Origin: Williamsia sp.
GTDB lineage: Bacteria > Actinomycetota > Actinomycetes > Mycobacteriales > Mycobacteriaceae
Assembly (NCBI RefSeq): GCF_016462415.1
Contig: NZ_JAEMTF010000002.1
Location: 47,136 to 111,135, forward strand
DNA length: 64,000 nucleotides
Reading direction: 5' to 3'
The notes beneath the pieces are model-generated. The model made no database searches. It was not told the DNA's origin and saw only the letters and a program-made list of their open reading frames with translations. The translations under genes and the position numbers were made by a program. This document shows, piece after piece, positions 50,292-64,000 of this stretch. Positions within the stretch are counted from its first letter, which is position 1. Each line of letters starts with the position of its first letter.

Positions 50292-50431
50292 GAGGTGATG
50301 GGCCTTTCGACGGTGAGATCGCGGGCGGACGCCCGCGGACGACCCTCGCATGGTGTCAGCCGGTGGCGCTCACGTCATCCCGAATTGCGGCAGCGACGAT
50401 AACGAATCGGACACGGCCGGCGGTGCGCCGG

Positions 50432-50902
50432 TCAGGCCGGATCGGCCCCGGTGTCCGCGATCGGCTCCTGACCGGGCAACAGTCCCCGCTCCATCCGTAG
50501 TCGGACGTCGCGCTTGATGTAGGCGATGTACAGCCAGACCAGACCGAAGACGATGCCGACCGCGGCGATCGACCAGTGGAAGATGACGCCGATGATGAGC
50601 AGCACCTGCAGTGCGAGATCGAACTGCAGGGCCCAAGGACGTCCCTGCACTCCCGCGCCGAGGACCATGAGCAGCGCGAGGACGACCAGGTAGACACCCG
50701 ACAACCAGGTCAGACCGCCGCCGACCTTGGCCACGATGGGCAGGGCCAGCAGGACGACGATGAACTCGAGGATGAGCGTTCCGGCCATGATCCCGCGCAG
50801 GCCCTTCCACGGATCGTTCACCGGTGGGGTGAACCGGCCCCCGACCGCGTCGGACGGGGTGTCCCCCGGCCCGCTCGCTTCGCTCCCGGTGCCGGGTGTC
50901 AT
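50432..50902 (-). CDS. DUF4233 membrane protein
   Basis: This 156-residue protein has a polar N-terminus of ~30 residues and four TM helices, the pattern of DUF4233 proteins that follow folC in actinobacteria (Rv2446c). It contains W-K-G-L-R-G-I-M-A-G-T-L-I-L-E at the first helix. Its ATG overlaps the folC stop by 4 bases. No molecular function is known. Confidence 0.85.
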   Translation of the reverse strand: MTPGTGSEASGPGDTPSDAVGGRFTPPVNDPWKGLRGIMAGTLILEFIVVLLALPIVAKVGGGLTWLSGVYLVVLALLMVLGAGVQGRPWALQFDLALQVLLIIGVIFHWSIAAVGIVFGLVWLYIAYIKRDVRLRMERGLLPGQEPIADTGADPA

Positions 50903-52322
50903 GAGGGGTCCTTTCCGAACAACGTGCGGGCCGCACCGGCGGTGACCACCGAGCCGGTGATCACCACGCCTGCGCCGGACATCTGATCCAGCTCGTCACC
51001 GGTCTCCTCGGCGGCGGCAACCGCGGCCTCGACCGCCTCGGGCAGGAACGGTCGCACGTCGACGCGGTCCTCGCCGAAGATCGGCAGCGCCAGGTCGGCG
51101 AGGTCGGTGGTGTCCATCGCCCGCGGCGATCCGTTGTTGGTGAGCACCACCGAGTCCACCACCGGTTCCAGCGCGGTCAGCAGACCGACCGCGTCCTTGT
51201 CCCGCATGACACCGACGACCGCGATGAGGCGACGGAAGTCGAACTCCTCGACCAGGCTGCGGGCCAGTGCCGCCGCACCGTGGGGATTGTGGGCCGCGTC
51301 GAGGAAGACCGACGGCGCCGTGCGCACGCGCTCAAGGCGTCCGGGGGTGGTGACGGCGGCGAATCCCGCACGTACCGCGTCGATGTCGAGTTGTCGGTCG
51401 GCGCCGGCACCGAAGAAGGCCTCGACCGCCGCGAGAGCGAGCACCGCGTTGTTCGCCTGGTGCCCGCCGTGCACCGGCAGGAAGATCTCGGAGTAGACGC
51501 CCCCGAGCCCCTGCAGTTCGAGCATCTGACCGCCGACGGCGGTACGGCGCTCGAGTACCCGGAACTCCGAGTCCTGCCGGGCGACGAGCGTCTCGGCCTC
51601 GGCCACGCGGGCCATCAGCACGCTCGCGGCCTCGGGATCCTGGGCGGCGAGGATCGTGACGGGATCGACCGGCACGATGTCGTCGGCGTTGGCGGGCTTG
51701 ATGATCCCCGCCTTCTCCCCCGCGATGGCCGTGAGGGTGTCCCCGAGATAGTCGGCGTGGTCCATCGCGATCGGCGTGATCACCGCCACCGACGGTTCGA
51801 TGACGTTGGTGGCATCCCAGGTGCCGCCGAGACCGGTCTCGACGACGGCGACGTCGACCGGCGCCTCGGCGAACACCGCGTACGCCATCGCGGTGAGCAC
51901 CTCGAACTTGCTCATCCGCGGCCCACCCTGGGCGATCGACGAGTCGTCGACCATGGTGATGAACGGTTCGAGTTCGCGGTAGGTGTCGACGTAGAGCCGC
52001 GGCGAGATCGGCGCACCGTCGACCGAGATGCGTTCGGTCGCGAGCTGCAGGTGCGGGCTGGTGATCCGACCGGTCCGACGGTGCAGTGCGGTCAGCAGGG
52101 AGTCGATCATCCGGGTGACCGACGTCTTGCCGTTGGTGCCGGCGATGTGGATCGACGCATACCCCTTCTGCGGTGATCCGAGTACGTCCATCAGGGCGAC
52201 CATGCGGGTCAGGGACGGCTCGATCTTCGTCTCCGGCCAGCGGTCGTCGAGTTCGGCCTCGACCTCCGCGAACTCGGCGAGGTCGTCGGCGGTCGGGATG
52301 CCGGTGGCGTCCTGCGGCGCGC

Positions 52323-52326
<4 letters not shown>
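50899..52326 (-). CDS. folC: Folylpolyglutamate synthase/dihydrofolate synthase
   Basis: FolC adds glutamates to folates. The 475-residue protein carries the P-loop G-T-N-G-K-T-S and the family signature Y-I-S-P-H-L-Q-x-x-x-E-R-I-like segment ([12 protein letters not shown]), with a Mur-type ligase fold. The GTG start shares bases with the valS TGA (GTGA), so valS-folC-DUF4233 is an overlapping operon. Confidence 0.95.
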
Positions 52327-54986
<2,660 letters not shown>

Positions 54987-54992
54987 CGTTCG

Positions 54993-54998
54993 ATTCTA
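54993..54998 (-). promoter_or_regulatory. -10 element TAGAAT, leaderless start of valS
   Basis: TAGAAT ends 6 bases before GTG 54986. It overlaps the mobA stop codon (TAG). Confidence 0.55.
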
Positions 54999-55649
54999 GG
55001 GAACGGTGATCGCCCCGGGTTGCCCGGGAACGCCCCCGGCGGTGATGCGGAGCCGATGCAGGTCCTCGGGGGCGTTGACGTTGACCAGCCAGTCGGCATT
55101 GCTGATCGAGACGCGGTTGACCACCAGGGTGTCGATGGCCGCCAACATGCGTCGCTCGCCGGTGGCCGCGAGGTCGCGGATCCGACCCGCGCAGGCGGTC
55201 CGGTACAGGGCCGCGAACGGGTGCGCGCGGTTGGCGTCGACCGCGATGGCCGCGTCGTCGTTCTCCCGGAGTCCGAGCAGCAGTTCGTCGATGAGGTCGG
55301 TGCTGATCAACGGCATGTCGGTGGCGCAGACGAAGGCGACCTCGCGACCGGCTGCGGCCGCGTCGGCCAGACCCGCCGCGAGCGCCCCGAGCGGCCCGGT
55401 GCCCGCCTTCTCGTCGGTGACCCAGTGGGCCTCCGGACCGCCGCTGCCCTTCAGGGTGCGATAGGCGGCCGACGACGCGGCCGCCACCACCGAGACGGGG
55501 TCGCAGCGCCGCCCCACCACCCCGACGATGCGGGCCAGCATGGGTTCACCGTTCCAGTCCAGTCCGGCTTTGTCCGAGCCCATCCGTCTCGACGCGCCCC
55601 CCGCCAGAACCACGCCCGCCAACGCCATATCCGCCACCACATCGGTCAT
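54996..55649 (-). CDS. mobA: Molybdenum cofactor guanylyltransferase
   Basis: MobA adds GMP to molybdopterin. The 217-residue protein has the nucleotidyltransferase signature L-A-G-G-A-S-R-R-M-G-S-D-K-A and the metal Asp in C-A-T-D-M-P-L. It is divergent from a bis-MGD-type oxidoreductase, which needs its product. The ATG follows GATACT at 6 bases and has no Shine-Dalgarno. Confidence 0.9.
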   Translation of the reverse strand: MTDVVADMALAGVVLAGGASRRMGSDKAGLDWNGEPMLARIVGVVGRRCDPVSVVAAASSAAYRTLKGSGGPEAHWVTDEKAGTGPLGALAAGLADAAAAGREVAFVCATDMPLISTDLIDELLLGLRENDDAAIAVDANRAHPFAALYRTACAGRIRDLAATGERRMLAAIDTLVVNRVSISNADWLVNVNAPEDLHRLRITAGGVPGQPGAITVP

Positions 55650-55655
55650 GGGGCC

Positions 55656-55661
55656 AGTATC
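55656..55661 (-). promoter_or_regulatory. -10 element GATACT, leaderless start of mobA
   Basis: GATACT ends 6 bases before ATG 55649. Confidence 0.5.
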
Positions 55662-55686
55662 GCGTGACGGACTGCTCCGGCGAGGC

Positions 55687-55692
55687 CACTAT
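55687..55692 (+). promoter_or_regulatory. -10 element CACTAT, possible leaderless start of fdhF-like gene
   Basis: CACTAT ends 6 bases before ATG 55699. A GGAGG between them is only one base from the ATG, too close to act as a normal ribosome site. Confidence 0.4.
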
Positions 55693-55698
55693 GGAGGA

Positions 55699-58043
<2,345 letters not shown>

Positions 58044-58044
<1 letters not shown>

Positions 58045-58931
58045 TGGGACGGGTCACCACACGGATCCCGGTGCGACGCATACGTACCCACGGCGATGCC
58101 ACGCGACCGGACACCCTGGCGGTGGAGGAGCCGCTCGAGATCCGCATCGCCGGTGCGCCGTTGACGATGACGATGCGCACCCCCGGCGCCGACATCGACC
58201 TGGTGCACGGGTTCCTGTTGTCCGAAGGGCTCATCGGTGGTGCCGAGGACATCGACACCATCCGCTACTGCGACGGAGTCGACGCCGACGGACAGAACAC
58301 CTACAACGTCCTCGACGTGGCATCCGCGCCCGGTGTCACCCTGACCGCTCCGCCACGGGCGTTCACCACCACCTCGGCGTGCGGCGTGTGCGGTAAGTCG
58401 TCGATCGACGAGTTGCGTGCCACCTCACGGTTCGACCCGCGCGAGGACCACTCCCAGGTGGCCACCGACGTTCTCATCACGCTCCCCGACCGGCTGCGGG
58501 CCGAGCAGAAGACATTCGCGGGCACCGGTGGCACCCACGGTGCCGCGTTGTTCTCCACCGACGGCACGCTGCTGGTGGTCCGCGAGGACGTCGGACGACA
58601 CAACGCCGTCGACAAGGTCATCGGCTGGGCGGTCCGCGAGAACCGGATCCCGTTGCGCGACACCGTCCTCATGGTGTCGAGTCGGGTGTCGTTCGAACTC
58701 GTCCAGAAGGCCGTCATGGCCGGGATACCCGTCCTCGCGGCGGTGTCGGCGCCCTCGTCGCTGGCCGCCTCGCTCGGCGACGAGACGGGACTGACTGTCA
58801 TCGGGTTCCTACGCGGTGAGTCGATGAACATCTACTCCGCCCCCCAACGCGTGGTCGGTCACCCGACCGGGTCGGCGGAACCGTCAGTCGTCGGCGGCCG
58901 AGATCGTCACGTCGCCGAGGATGTCGGGTAG
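58044..58931 (+). CDS. fdhD: Formate dehydrogenase sulfurtransferase FdhD
   Basis: FdhD passes sulfur to the Mo-bis-MGD cofactor. The 295-residue protein has the C-G-V-C-G motif (Cys113, Cys116) that carries the persulfide and the family segment [13 protein letters not shown] 58044 overlaps the upstream TGA (TGATG). Its 3' end overlaps the convergent S9 peptidase gene by 48 bases. Confidence 0.94.
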
Positions 58932-60938
58932 CTCAGCCGGTCGGTCGAGCACGTGCTGCGACAGGAACGCGAGCACAACCCGATACCAGACGATCGCGTT
59001 CTGCGGTTTGAGGACCCAGTGGTTCTCGTCCGGGAAGTACAGGAACCGGTGCACCGTCGACCCGTCGTCGGCCGCGGGCAGTCCCGACTCCGAGAGCAAT
59101 TCGTACCAGAGTCGCAGTCCCTCGCCGATGGGCACGCGATAGTCCTTGTCACCGTGGATGACCAGCATCGGCGTCACGATGTCGGCGACGTAGAGGTGTG
59201 GTGAGTTCTCCACCGCCATCTCCGGCGACATCTCTCGCGCCCAGTAGTCGGCGCCGTCGGTGGTCGGGCCGAACTGGTCGAGGGCCCACAGGCTCGCGTG
59301 GGTGACCACGGCTCGGAACCGATCGGTGTGCCCGGCGATCCAGTTGGCCATGTACCCGCCGAACGAACCGCCCATGATCGCGGTGCGACCGGACTCGATG
59401 CGACGGTCCGCCTCGGCGGCGTCGGTCACCGCCATCAGGTCGGTGTAGGGCTCGAAACCCCAGCTGCCCCACCCCCGTCGGATGAAGTTCTGCCCGTATC
59501 CGGTCGACAGCGCGGGATCGGGCAGCAGGACGGCGTATCCCGCCGCCACCGCGATCCACGGGTTCCATCGCCACGACCACGCGTTCCAGGACCCCAACGG
59601 GCCTCCGTGCACCCACAGCAGCAACGGTGCCGGCGCGCTGTCGGAGGCACCGTGGGGCAGGGCCAACCACGCCCGCAACGGCGTGCCGTCGATCGCCTCG
59701 GTGCGCAGGTCCTCCAGGGTGCCCGGCAGTTCCGGGAGCTCCACCGGTCCACGCAACACGGTGACCTCACCGGATCGCAGGTCCACCCGGACGGCGTGCG
59801 GGGGCTCGGCCGGCGAACTGCGCAGTGCGAGCAGGTGTTCGGTGTCCGGATGGACCGCGACGTCGGTGTAGCAGTGGTCGGTGGCGGTCACCGCCCGGAC
59901 GGCGGTCGACGCACCGACGGTGGGGTCACCGAGCACGTACACCTGTCCACGGCCGTCGTCGTCGGCGGTGACGATCAACTCCGCACCGCTTGCCGACCAT
60001 GCGACGGACATCGGCCACCGGTCCCACCCGGTCCCCCAGTCGGTGACGGTGCCGGCGGCGAGGTCATAGGTGTGGGCGGTGATCACCGGGGCGTCGGTGG
60101 GAGTGGTCACCGACTCGCGCAGGAAGGCCACCCGCCGCCCGTCCGGCGAAACGGTGGGCGCGAAGAAGTCGTGGTCGGGTTCGGCCAGAAGGGTGACCCG
60201 CTCCCCCACGCCACCGGCGTCGTCGAATCCGATGCGCACCAACGTCGTGCGGGTCGCGGCCTGCGGCGCACCCACGCGCCACGTCGTGACCGCGAACGAA
60301 CCGTCCGGCGCGACCGCGACACCCGCCTCACGCAACGCCGGGCCGGGGTTGTCGACCAGCGGGGTCAATTCGCCCGAAGACGCGAGATCGAAGAGGAAGG
60401 GGTGTCCGGGGCCGAGATCGGTGTCCCACAGGCGCACCGGATAACGGTCGTGCAGGATCGCCGAGACCGACGCGGTCTTCCGCTTCGCACGTAGCGTCTG
60501 ATCGGCCTCGGCCGACCCGCCCAGCACATCGGCGAGCGCGAGCACGGTGTCGGCTGCCCGCGCGGCGGCGAGCGAGTTCACCCCGCCGGGGCGGGCGACG
60601 ATCCGCTCGGCCTCGCCGGTGTCCGGGAGACGCCAAACGGCGGCGGCCGGGTCCTCGTCGGGCCCGGGCGTCGACTTCCGGATGAACCACAGGGCGCCGG
60701 TGCCGTCGAACGTCGGCGCGGACGCGCTGTCGGGTCCCTGGGTGAGGCGGGTGGCGGGGAGCTGTCCGGTCGGGTCGATCTCCCAGAGCGCGGTGGTGTG
60801 GCCGGTGGACTTCTCGTCGAGCGTGGCCACCGTGGTGACCAGTCGGCTGCCGTCCGGCGACATTGCCAACCCGCTGACGCGAGAGGTCGCGATGTAGCGG
60901 TCGAGGTCGTGGAAGTCGGTGTTCTCGGCGTGCGTCAC
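58884..60938 (-). CDS. S9-family prolyl oligopeptidase-like peptidase
   Basis: This 684-residue protein has an N-terminal beta-propeller and a C-terminal alpha/beta-hydrolase domain with nucleophile Ser525 (G-G-S-F-G-G-Y), Asp599 (G-D-K-D-Y-R-V-P) and His640 (E-N-H-W). It has no signal peptide and probably acts on short peptides in the cytosol, as acylaminoacyl or dipeptidyl peptidases do. It begins 9 bases after the clpX stop; its GTG also has TAGTCT 6 bases upstream, so it may be transcribed independently. Confidence 0.9.
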   Translation of the reverse strand: MTHAENTDFHDLDRYIATSRVSGLAMSPDGSRLVTTVATLDEKSTGHTTALWEIDPTGQLPATRLTQGPDSASAPTFDGTGALWFIRKSTPGPDEDPAAAVWRLPDTGEAERIVARPGGVNSLAAARAADTVLALADVLGGSAEADQTLRAKRKTASVSAILHDRYPVRLWDTDLGPGHPFLFDLASSGELTPLVDNPGPALREAGVAVAPDGSFAVTTWRVGAPQAATRTTLVRIGFDDAGGVGERVTLLAEPDHDFFAPTVSPDGRRVAFLRESVTTPTDAPVITAHTYDLAAGTVTDWGTGWDRWPMSVAWSASGAELIVTADDDGRGQVYVLGDPTVGASTAVRAVTATDHCYTDVAVHPDTEHLLALRSSPAEPPHAVRVDLRSGEVTVLRGPVELPELPGTLEDLRTEAIDGTPLRAWLALPHGASDSAPAPLLLWVHGGPLGSWNAWSWRWNPWIAVAAGYAVLLPDPALSTGYGQNFIRRGWGSWGFEPYTDLMAVTDAAEADRRIESGRTAIMGGSFGGYMANWIAGHTDRFRAVVTHASLWALDQFGPTTDGADYWAREMSPEMAVENSPHLYVADIVTPMLVIHGDKDYRVPIGEGLRLWYELLSESGLPAADDGSTVHRFLYFPDENHWVLKPQNAIVWYRVVLAFLSQHVLDRPAELPDILGDVTISAADD

Positions 60939-60944
60939 GCCGCG

Positions 60945-60950
60945 AGACTA
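60945..60950 (-). promoter_or_regulatory. -10 element TAGTCT, leaderless start of S9 peptidase gene
   Basis: TAGTCT ends 6 bases before GTG 60938, overlapping the end of clpX. Confidence 0.5.
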
Positions 60951-62228
60951 CGCGGTCTTGTCGCGTCGTTCGTCGCGACGCGGCTTGCGCGGGACGATCG
61001 TCGGCAAGACGTTGTCCCGCACGGTCTCTCCGGTCACGACCACCTTGGCGACGTCGTCGCGGCTGGGGATGTCGTACATCACCGGGAGGAGCACTTCCTC
61101 CATGATCGCGCGCAGACCGCGGGCACCCGTGCCACGGTGGATGGCCTGATCGGCCACCGCCTCGAGGGCTTCCTCGGTGAACTCCAACTCGACGCCGTCC
61201 ATGTCGAACAGGCGGATGTACTGCTTGACCAGAGCGTTCTTCGGGGTCGACAGGATGGAGACCAGCGACTCCTTGTCCAGATTGGTCACCGAGGCGATCA
61301 TCGGCAGGCGACCGATGAACTCCGGGATCAGTCCGAACTTGATGAGGTCCTCGGGCATGACCTCGGCGAAGTGGTCGACGGTGTCGACATCGTTCTTGCT
61401 GGCGACCTCGGTGCCGAAACCGATGCCGCGCTTACCGATTCGGTCGGAGACGATCTTTTCCAGGCCGGCGAACGCACCCGCGACGATGAACAGCACGTTG
61501 GTGGTGTCGATCTGGATGAACTCCTGGTGTGGGTGCTTGCGTCCGCCCTGCGGGGGAACCGACGCCTGCGTCCCCTCGAGGATCTTCAGCAGCGCCTGCT
61601 GCACACCTTCACCGCTGACGTCGCGGGTGATCGACGGGTTCTCGCTCTTGCGGGCGATCTTGTCGACCTCGTCGATGTAGATGATGCCGGTCTCGGCGCG
61701 CTTGACGTCGTAGTCGGCGGCCTGGATGAGCTTGAGGAGGATGTTCTCGACGTCCTCACCGACATAGCCGGCCTCGGTCAGCGCAGTCGCGTCGGCGATG
61801 GCGAACGGGACGTTCAGCATCTTGGCGAGGGTCTGCGCGAGGTAGGTCTTGCCGCAGCCGGTCGGGCCGAGCATGAGGATGTTGGACTTGGCCAACTCGA
61901 CGACCTCGCCACCGCGTGCGTCCTTGCGGTCGCCCGCCTGGATGCGCTTGTAGTGGTTGTAGACGGCGACGGCCAGGGTGCGCTTGGCCGTGTCCTGACC
62001 GATGACGTACTTCTCCAGGAAGTCCCGGATCTCGGTCGGCTTGGGCAGCTCGTCGAGTTTGACGTCGCTCGATTCGGCGAGTTCTTCCTCGATGATCTCG
62101 TTGCACAGGTCGATGCACTCGTCGCAGATGTACACGCCGGGGCCCGCGATGAGCTTCTTGACCTGCTTCTGACTCTTTCCGCAGAAAGAGCACTTCAGCA
62201 GATCGCCGCCGTCTCCGATTCGAGCCAT
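60948..62228 (-). CDS. clpX: ClpX ATPase, unfoldase of ClpXP
   Basis: ClpX unfolds substrates and feeds them to ClpP1P2. The 426-residue protein (same length as M. tuberculosis ClpX) has an N-terminal zinc domain (Cys13, 16, 35, 38), Walker A G-P-T-G-C-G-K-T (121-128), Walker B in I-I-Y-I-D-E-V-D-K and an I-G-F loop (K-R-G-I-G-F-G) that docks on ClpP. ATG 62228 is preceded by GAAGAGG. Here it lies 254 bases after clpP2; in M. tuberculosis other genes separate them. Confidence 0.97.
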   Translation of the reverse strand: MARIGDGGDLLKCSFCGKSQKQVKKLIAGPGVYICDECIDLCNEIIEEELAESSDVKLDELPKPTEIRDFLEKYVIGQDTAKRTLAVAVYNHYKRIQAGDRKDARGGEVVELAKSNILMLGPTGCGKTYLAQTLAKMLNVPFAIADATALTEAGYVGEDVENILLKLIQAADYDVKRAETGIIYIDEVDKIARKSENPSITRDVSGEGVQQALLKILEGTQASVPPQGGRKHPHQEFIQIDTTNVLFIVAGAFAGLEKIVSDRIGKRGIGFGTEVASKNDVDTVDHFAEVMPEDLIKFGLIPEFIGRLPMIASVTNLDKESLVSILSTPKNALVKQYIRLFDMDGVELEFTEEALEAVADQAIHRGTGARGLRAIMEEVLLPVMYDIPSRDDVAKVVVTGETVRDNVLPTIVPRKPRRDERRDKTA

Positions 62229-62482
62229 CGTGTGCTGTACCTCTTCCTTGTGCACCTGTGCGAACTCACGATTCACACCGGGCGGACCGACCTGCTCGCC
62301 AGTATTACTGACCGTACCCGCGAGCAGGCCGAACTTCGACCGATAAAAGCAATGTCAGACCTCGTGGAACCCTCGTCCCACACTGGTCACAGGGCTACAG
62401 GATCACCCCTGCGCACCGTCGCGTCGATCATCTCCGCGACCCCGGCGTGTCGCGCGGCATCACGGCCGTCGCGAGCTGCCGA

Positions 62483-63154
62483 TCAGCTCCGGCGCGCCGA
62501 CTTCTTGCGGTACTCGAAGACCTGGTCGATGATCCCGTATTCCTTCGCCTGCTCGGCGGTGAGGATGTTGTCACGATCGGTGTCGCGACGGATCTTCTCC
62601 GGGTCCTGACCGGTGTGCACCGACAGGATCTCGTCGAGACGACGCCGGATGCGCTCGATCTCGGCGGCCTGGATCTCGAGGTCGGAGACCTGACCCTGGT
62701 AGGCGCCACCGGTGCGGGGCTGGTGGATCAGGACCGACGCGTTCGGCAGGGCCCCACGCTTGCCGGGGGTACCGCCGGCGAGCAGGATCGCGGCGGCCGA
62801 CGCGGCCTCACCGGGGCACATGGTCGCGATGTCGCAGTGGACGTACTGCATCGTGTCGTAGATCGCCAGCATCGCGGTGACGCTGCCGCCGGGCGAGTTG
62901 ATGTAGATGGTGATGTCGCGGTCGGGATCCTGCGACTCGAGCACCAGCAGCTGCGCCATGATGTCGTTGGCGACCGTCTCGTCGATCGGGGTCCCGAGGA
63001 AGACGATGCGCTCCTCGAAGAGCTTCGCGTACGGGTTGTACTCGCGCATCCCGTTGGGCGTGTGCTCGATGAACGACGGCAGGATGTAGCGGCTCTGCGG
63101 TCCGGCGGGTGCCAGACCGGACGGGCCGGGGGTGGATCCGAACATGTTCGTCAT
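62483..63154 (-). CDS. clpP2: ClpP2 protease subunit
   Basis: ClpP2 forms one ring of the hetero-tetradecamer with ClpP1. The 223 residues from ATG 63154 include a 20-residue propeptide-like start, the catalytic Ser119 in G-E-A-A-S-A-A and His144 in L-I-H-Q-P. The frame is open upstream toward clpP1, but the consensus starts M-T-N-M-F. It follows clpP1 by 62 bases. Confidence 0.96.
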   Translation of the reverse strand: MTNMFGSTPGPSGLAPAGPQSRYILPSFIEHTPNGMREYNPYAKLFEERIVFLGTPIDETVANDIMAQLLVLESQDPDRDITIYINSPGGSVTAMLAIYDTMQYVHCDIATMCPGEAASAAAILLAGGTPGKRGALPNASVLIHQPRTGGAYQGQVSDLEIQAAEIERIRRRLDEILSVHTGQDPEKIRRDTDRDNILTAEQAKEYGIIDQVFEYRKKSARRS

Positions 63155-63216
63155 GTGATGTCTCCGAAAAGTGTGCGCCGTGCGGCGGATGGGATCGAGG
63201 GAATCGGCGGAAGGAC

Positions 63217-63810
63217 TCAGGCGCGGGCGATCACGTGGTCGACCAGGCCGTAGTCCTTGGCCTCCTCGGCCGTGAACCACTTGTCGCGATCGGCGTCGGC
63301 CTCGATCTTCTCCAGCGGCTGGCCGGAGAACTCGGCGTTGAGCCGGTTCATCTCTTTCTTGGTCTGCGCGAACTGCTCGGCCTGGATGGCGATGTCGGCG
63401 GCGGTGCCACCGATGCCTGCCGACGGCTGGTGCATCATGATCCGCGCGTGCGGCAGCGCGTGGCGCTTGCCCGGCGCTCCCGCGGCGAGCAGGAACTGGC
63501 CCATCGAGGCCGCCATGCCCATCGCGTAGGTGGCCACGTCGCACGGCGCGAGCTGCATCGTGTCGAAGATGGCCATGCCCGCGGTGACCGAACCACCCGG
63601 TGAGTTGATGTAGAGGCTGATGTCCTTGCTGCTGTCCTCGGCGGCCAGCAGCAGGATCTGCGCGCAGAGCCGGTTGGCGATGTCGTCGTCGACCTGGCTG
63701 CCCAGGAAGATGATCCGCTCACGGAGCAGCCGCTCGAACACCGAATCGCTCAGATTCAGCCCGGCGACACCCGAACTCATCGCGGGTGTATGGATGTTCG
63801 ACTCGGTCAC
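63217..63810 (-). CDS. clpP1: ClpP1 protease subunit
   Basis: ClpP1 is the second proteolytic ring. The 197 residues carry Ser102 in G-M-A-A-S-M-G and His127 in M-M-H-Q-P, with the N-terminal M-T-E-S-N-I-H-T-P. The start is GTG with AGGA a few bases upstream. It leads clpP1-clpP2 and is preceded by a terminator and a possible ClgR site. Confidence 0.96.
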   Translation of the reverse strand: MTESNIHTPAMSSGVAGLNLSDSVFERLLRERIIFLGSQVDDDIANRLCAQILLLAAEDSSKDISLYINSPGGSVTAGMAIFDTMQLAPCDVATYAMGMAASMGQFLLAAGAPGKRHALPHARIMMHQPSAGIGGTAADIAIQAEQFAQTKKEMNRLNAEFSGQPLEKIEADADRDKWFTAEEAKDYGLVDHVIARA

Positions 63811-63882
63811 AGTTCCTACCTTCGACTTCTCTACGAGGACCCCTGGAAGGGCCCGGTGCGATGTTCCTGTCCTCGACCCTAA

Positions 63883-63924
63883 CGAATAGAGGCGCCGCCG
63901 CAGTCGCGGCGCCGCCTCTATTCG
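63883..63924 (-). terminator. Strong hairpin between tig and clpP1
   Basis: Two 19-base arms (each ending in CGAATAGAGGCG-type sequence) pair with one mismatch around AGTC. No long T-run follows on the minus strand, but the stem is very stable. It should end the upstream (tig) transcript before clpP1. Confidence 0.75.
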
Positions 63925-63933
63925 CTGACAGCG
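63923..63933. promoter_or_regulatory. CGCT-N3-AGCG dyad, possible ClgR site
   Basis: CGCTGACAGCG is a perfect dyad about 115 bases upstream of clpP1. ClgR activates clpP1P2 in actinobacteria through CGC-N5-GCG-type sites. It overlaps the terminator base by 2 bases, so its position relative to the clpP1 promoter is unusual. Confidence 0.35.
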
Positions 63934-63964
63934 GAACGATTGCTCGTCCGCCGCCGCAGATCGT

Positions 63965-64000
63965 CTAGCTGGTCGGCTTCGCGTCCTCGGTGGTCGCGTC
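63965..64000 (-). CDS. tig: C-terminal end of a gene, probably trigger factor
   Basis: Only 11 residues and a TAG stop are visible ([11 protein letters not shown]). The polar Ala/Lys tail and the position next to clpP1P2 fit tig, which is the upstream neighbour in M. tuberculosis (Rv2462c). No domain is visible, so this rests on synteny. Confidence 0.45.
   Translation of the reverse strand, partial: DATTEDAKPTS

Overview
The window is high-GC DNA from a mycolic-acid-containing actinobacterium of the order Mycobacteriales. A Gordonia/Williamsia-like genus is my best guess. It is not Mycobacterium, because the order of the conserved blocks differs. The evidence is an antigen-85-type mycolyltransferase, a SepIVA-like cell-division protein, a GlnD/PII/AmtB cluster, the ClpP1P2/ClpX set, a very long actinobacterial RNase E, and GTG starts with leaderless-type promoters throughout. 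About 60 protein genes are supported, most of them on the minus strand. I saw no tRNA, rRNA, CRISPR array, insertion sequence or prophage.

Layout. 0-4.8 kb: a secreted mycolyltransferase faces away from a PapA-type acyltransferase and a 14-helix MFS exporter, which looks like a small cell-envelope lipid module. 4.8-23.4 kb: a conserved minus-strand block covering DUF2469, rnhB, lepB, rplS, a membrane protein, trmD-rimM-khpA-rpsP, an amidohydrolase, ffh, glnD-glnB-amtB (with a GlnR-like box), ftsY, smc, acylphosphatase and an OsmC protein. 23.5-31.4 kb: a complete potassium operon (an unannotated 30-residue membrane ORF, then kdpF-A-B-C-D-E), placed inside the block that in M. tuberculosis runs directly from the OsmC gene to fpg. 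31.6-36.1 kb: the block resumes with mutM, rnc, DUF177, sepIVA, coaD and rsmD. The sepIVA-coaD junction is where M. tuberculosis carries its PDIM/phenolic glycolipid locus; nothing is inserted here.

36.2-41.9 kb is the accessory junction: the ectoine operon ectABC with a 2-hydroxyacid dehydrogenase placed 8 bp after ectC, a short-chain dehydrogenase divergent from a TetR regulator with two near-identical palindromic operators 32 bp apart, and a sirtuin. 41.9-55.6 kb is a second housekeeping block: proB, obgE, rpmA, rplU, rne, ndk, a secreted protein, DUF4233, folC, valS, mobA. 55.7-58.9 kb holds a plus-strand molybdopterin oxidoreductase with its FdhD sulfurtransferase, divergent from mobA. 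The window closes with an S9 peptidase and clpX-clpP2-clpP1, a strong terminator, and the last residues of what is probably trigger factor.

Themes: two osmotic-stress systems (Kdp for potassium, ectoine as compatible solute), nitrogen sensing, protein targeting and translation, and proteolysis. Nothing seen is unambiguously a new system. The best leads are the 30-residue kdp ORF, the ectoine-linked dehydrogenase, the PapA/MFS lipid pair, a polytopic membrane protein with a His/acid cluster, and a run of NANNNT-N6/7-start leaderless promoters.
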